In this document: positions 61,821 to 64,000 of the stretch, in pieces
Numbering within the stretch: the first letter of the stretch is position 1
Layout: every line of letters begins with the position of its first letter
From: Cytophagales bacterium
GTDB lineage: Bacteria > Bacteroidota > Bacteroidia > Cytophagales > Flammeovirgaceae
Assembly (NCBI GenBank): GCA_025056215.1
Contig: JANWWC010000005.1
Span: 1-64,000 of the forward strand
Direction: 5' to 3'
DNA: 64,000 nucleotides
The notes under the pieces: generated by a model
Databases searched by the model: none
The model's input: the letters and a program-made list of their open reading frames with translations, nothing else
What the model was told of the DNA's origin: nothing
Position numbers and translations under genes: made by a program

Positions 61821-62756
61821 ATGGGTACTATGTTGCGCGTTGTGAATGTCTCTAAAAAATATCCCTTTTCTTCCAAAAATGCTTTGAACAACGTTTCTTT
61901 TTCTCTAAAAACAGGAGAATGGCGCGCAATAGTAGGCGCTAATGGGAGTGGCAAGAGTACTTTGCTCAAGATTTTAGCTTGCGCTCTTCCTGCTGATAGT
62001 GGAGAAATATGGCTTGAAGACGAGCAAATTACTCAATACTCTTTATATTCTCTTCTTGCTGAGCATCCTCATATTCAATATGTTTCACAGCATTTGGGTC
62101 TCAAACCTTTTCATACAATCAGAGAGAATATTGCATATCCTATTCGACATTTAGGAGAGCGAGCACGCCGTCAAAGAATCGAAGAACTTCTAGAAATTTT
62201 TGAGCTGCAAGAATTTCAGAATCAAAAACCTCAAACTCTTTCTGGAGGTCAACAACAGAGAGCAGCTTTAGCAGTAGCTCTTGCTAATATTCCTACTCTT
62301 TTGTTATTAGACGAGCCTTTTAGTCATCTGGATATGCCGCTGCGATTTGAGTTATATCAAGTTATTCAAAAAATACGCAATCTTTTTTGTACTACAATTC
62401 TTTGGGTAACACCTCAACTAGAAGAAGCACTCGCCTACGTTGATACGGTTTCTGTATTAGAAAAAGGATGTCTTGTTCAGACTGGAACTCCTCAAGAAAT
62501 CTACTATGCGCCTGCAACCTTCTCAATAGCAAAATTATTCGGAGAATATAACATTGTAGAAGGAAGCATAGTGCGTCCTTCTCGAATCGAAATTGCTTTA
62601 AATCCTACAGGAAATTATGTAATTCAACAAGTTACTTTCTGTGGAATTTATTATCGCGTGGTGGTAGAGCATTTTGTTCACCGCCAACAGTTAGTGGTTT
62701 ATTCTTTGGAGAAACTTCCACTTTTTCATCGCGCAGATGTGCGGTTCAAAAATTAA
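61821..62756 (+). CDS. ABC transporter ATP-binding protein
   Basis: A 311-residue ATPase. Walker A is AIVGANGSGKSTLLKIL, the signature is TLSGGQQQRAALAVAL, Walker B is TLLLLDEPFSHLD, and the Q-loop is in HIQYVSQHLGL. The C-terminal ~75 residues look like a TOBE-type domain, as in iron, molybdate or polyamine importers. The CGWCPE-like regulatory motif is absent. No permease or binding protein is adjacent, so the substrate is unknown. An in-frame ATG 9 nt further on is an alternative start. Confidence 0.88.
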   Translation: MGTMLRVVNVSKKYPFSSKNALNNVSFSLKTGEWRAIVGANGSGKSTLLKILACALPADSGEIWLEDEQITQYSLYSLLAEHPHIQYVSQHLGLKPFHTIRENIAYPIRHLGERARRQRIEELLEIFELQEFQNQKPQTLSGGQQQRAALAVALANIPTLLLLDEPFSHLDMPLRFELYQVIQKIRNLFCTTILWVTPQLEEALAYVDTVSVLEKGCLVQTGTPQEIYYAPATFSIAKLFGEYNIVEGSIVRPSRIEIALNPTGNYVIQQVTFCGIYYRVVVEHFVHRQQLVVYSLEKLPLFHRADVRFKN

Positions 62757-62779
62757 GCGTTTGTTTTGAAAATTAGGAA

Positions 62780-63229
62780 TTACCCAATTCCGATAAGTTT
62801 TTTGCCTGTTTGGTGAGTAGGATTGTGAACTAAAACATGTTTAGCATAACGAAAGGCTTCCTCCTGGCTAATGAGTCCCTCATCGTAATACTTGAGAAGT
62901 TCTTCTTGTGCGGTCCAATCGGCAGGATCGAGCTGGATGCTTTTTTTGAGATGATATACAGCAGCTATTTTATGATGAGGAGCTTGTAGGTGGGAAATAA
63001 CTTGTGCTGCAATTTTATGCCAAAATGAAGTTTCTTTCCTTTGTAATATGAAATTAACAAACGTATAGGCAATGATTCCTTTTTCAGTCGCAATTTGAGT
63101 AAGTATTTTGACAATTTCTTTCGCATCTTTTTGAAGAATCATTTGATAGGCCTCGTAAAACTTGTTTTCTTTTATCAGATGCGCAATCAAAGAATGTGTA
63201 TTATCATGTAATGATATTTTAGCAGTCAT
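62780..63229 (-). CDS. Helical protein of unknown function
   Basis: A 149-residue protein. It is mostly alpha-helical, with a TPR-like pattern (AVYHLKKSIQLDPADWTAQEELLKYYDEGLISQEEAFRYAKHVL). There is no signal, membrane segment or catalytic motif. A stretch of repeated Leu/Ile/Lys residues dominates the first half. No family recognised; it may be a short TPR adaptor. Single gene, convergent with the ABC ATPase. Confidence 0.7.
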   Translation of the reverse strand: MTAKISLHDNTHSLIAHLIKENKFYEAYQMILQKDAKEIVKILTQIATEKGIIAYTFVNFILQRKETSFWHKIAAQVISHLQAPHHKIAAVYHLKKSIQLDPADWTAQEELLKYYDEGLISQEEAFRYAKHVLVHNPTHQTGKKLIGIG

Positions 63230-63363
63230 GGGAATAAAGCGTTTGAAGTTGTTTGAAAGCGAAAAAAATATTGTATTATTGCTACGTAGAACTCTCGAAA
63301 AAGGTTCTAAACATCTTTTAATGATTGTTAATGATTCTTAGTTTTAGAGCAAATTCATATGTC

Positions 63364-63816
63364 ATGAGTCTCAGTGTTGGACAAATAGCGCCTGATTTTG
63401 TTGCTAAAGATCAAAATGGCAATCCTATAAGGCTTTCCGATTTTCGCGGGAAAAAAGTAGTTTTGTATTTTTATCCGAAAGATGATACGCCAGGCTGCAC
63501 AGCAGAAGCCTGTGACTTGCGAGATAACTACGAGCGCTTGCAAGCTCATGGTTATGTAGTGATAGGAGTCAGTTCTGACGATGAAAAATCCCACCAAAAG
63601 TTTATTCAAAAGTATCAACTCCCTTTTTCGCTTATTGCGGATACAGATTTAACAGTTCATCAACTCTACGATACTTGGAAAGAAAAAAATATGTATGGCA
63701 AAAAATACATGGGAACCCAACGTACTACCTTTCTTATCGACGAACAAGGAAAGATTATTGACATTATCACTAAAGTAGATACTAAAGCCCATACGGCTCA
63801 AATTTTAAAATCTTGA
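63364..63816 (+). CDS. bcp: Thioredoxin-dependent thiol peroxidase (BCP type peroxiredoxin)
   Basis: A 150-residue peroxiredoxin. The peroxidatic Cys lies in YPKDDTPGCTAEACDLRDNY, with the resolving Cys five residues later. LSVGQIAPDFVAKDQNGNPIRLSDFRGKKVVLYFYPKD is the standard N-terminus, and YMGTQRTTFLIDEQGKI is conserved near the end. It reduces hydrogen and organic peroxides using thioredoxin. The start at 63364 is chosen for this N-terminus; 13 codons upstream are not conserved. hisB begins 17 nt later. Confidence 0.95.
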   Translation: MSLSVGQIAPDFVAKDQNGNPIRLSDFRGKKVVLYFYPKDDTPGCTAEACDLRDNYERLQAHGYVVIGVSSDDEKSHQKFIQKYQLPFSLIADTDLTVHQLYDTWKEKNMYGKKYMGTQRTTFLIDEQGKIIDIITKVDTKAHTAQILKS

Positions 63817-63833
63817 TTTTGTAGAAATCAGAT

Positions 63834-64000
63834 ATGAAAATTCTTAAAAAAGCCTTATTTATTGATCGCGATGGTACTATTATTGTGGAACCACCTACTG
63901 ACTTTCAAGTAGACTCTCTCGAAAAATTAGAGTTTATTCCTAAGGCTATTACAGCGCTTCATAAAATTGCGCATGAGCTGGATTATGAACTCATCATGGT
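63834..64000 (+). CDS. hisB: HisB, N-terminal histidinol-phosphatase part (3' truncated by the window)
   Basis: Only the first 55 codons are visible. [32 protein letters not shown] is typical of the HAD-type histidinol-phosphatase domain of bifunctional HisB; the two aspartates of DRDGT are catalytic. The dehydratase half would lie outside the window. The gene follows bcp by 17 nt. A stand-alone histidinol-phosphatase cannot be excluded. Confidence 0.9.
   Translation, partial: MKILKKALFIDRDGTIIVEPPTDFQVDSLEKLEFIPKAITALHKIAHELDYELIM

Overview
The window is about 64 kb of AT-rich chromosome from a member of the Bacteroidota, most likely the Cytophagales. Lineage evidence includes a TAT-variant molybdopterin oxidoreductase of alternative complex III (ActB), a Smr/DUF2027 protein, a SiaC-like DUF1987 protein, LptE and a LytTR regulator. 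Other evidence is a VUT-type queuosine-precursor transporter, a compact SRP RNA, promoter boxes of the Bacteroidota TAnnTTTG type, and a general lack of Shine-Dalgarno sequences. Secreted proteins often have signal peptides ending in A-Q, and many lipoproteins are present. The species cannot be named from the sequence. No insertion sequence, prophage, CRISPR array or rRNA operon is visible.

Layout. 1-4237: surface-polysaccharide genes (three glycosyltransferases, two methyltransferases). 4319-8857: a formimidoyltransferase and a lone actB. 8895-19808: a LysM protein with a lysozyme-like C-terminus, a lipoprotein, a long TPR protein, an Upf1-like helicase, a class I amidotransferase, a Ste24 protease and an exported protein. 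19954-21357: gmd, tRNA-Asn and, facing it, the SRP RNA. 21470-27166 (minus): transporter, HAMP/GAF/PAS sensor, TPR protein, Smr protein and nuoC. 27534-33751: panB, an HMA lipoprotein, purQ, a HAMP-GAF-PAS-PP2C phosphatase and a membrane glycosyltransferase. 33973-47213: mostly single housekeeping genes (tadA, a Xer recombinase, hpf, lptE, apaG, adk) mixed with envelope proteases, a nuclease and unknown secreted proteins. 47360-53586: argB, a TRAP binding protein, a membrane-fusion protein, an OsmC protein, ftsW, an Lrp regulator and a lipoprotein. 53587-55317: a non-coding stretch that reads as a decayed giant surface-protein gene. 55318-64000: cyclophilin, SPFH/GYF protein, hslV, tyrosine phosphatase, lipid kinase, TSUP permease, sdhC, sixA, initiator tRNA, an ABC ATPase, bcp and the start of hisB.

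A general theme is broken operons. Subunits of large complexes occur without their partners: actB, nuoC, sdhC, hslV without hslU, ftsW outside a division/cell-wall cluster, a TRAP binding protein without its permease, and an ABC ATPase without a permease. Most transcription units hold one to three genes, and neighbours are often convergent or divergent.

The three observations most worth following up are these. First, 53.6-55.3 kb carries an intact signal peptide followed by recognisable but stop-riddled motifs of a type 9-secretion-style surface protein. Second, a 21-codon hydrophobic ORF lies upstream of ftsW, and its last codons form the 5' arm of a strong terminator. Third, a HAMP-GAF-PAS pair, one member with and one without a PP2C output domain, lies near a SiaC-like phosphoprotein.
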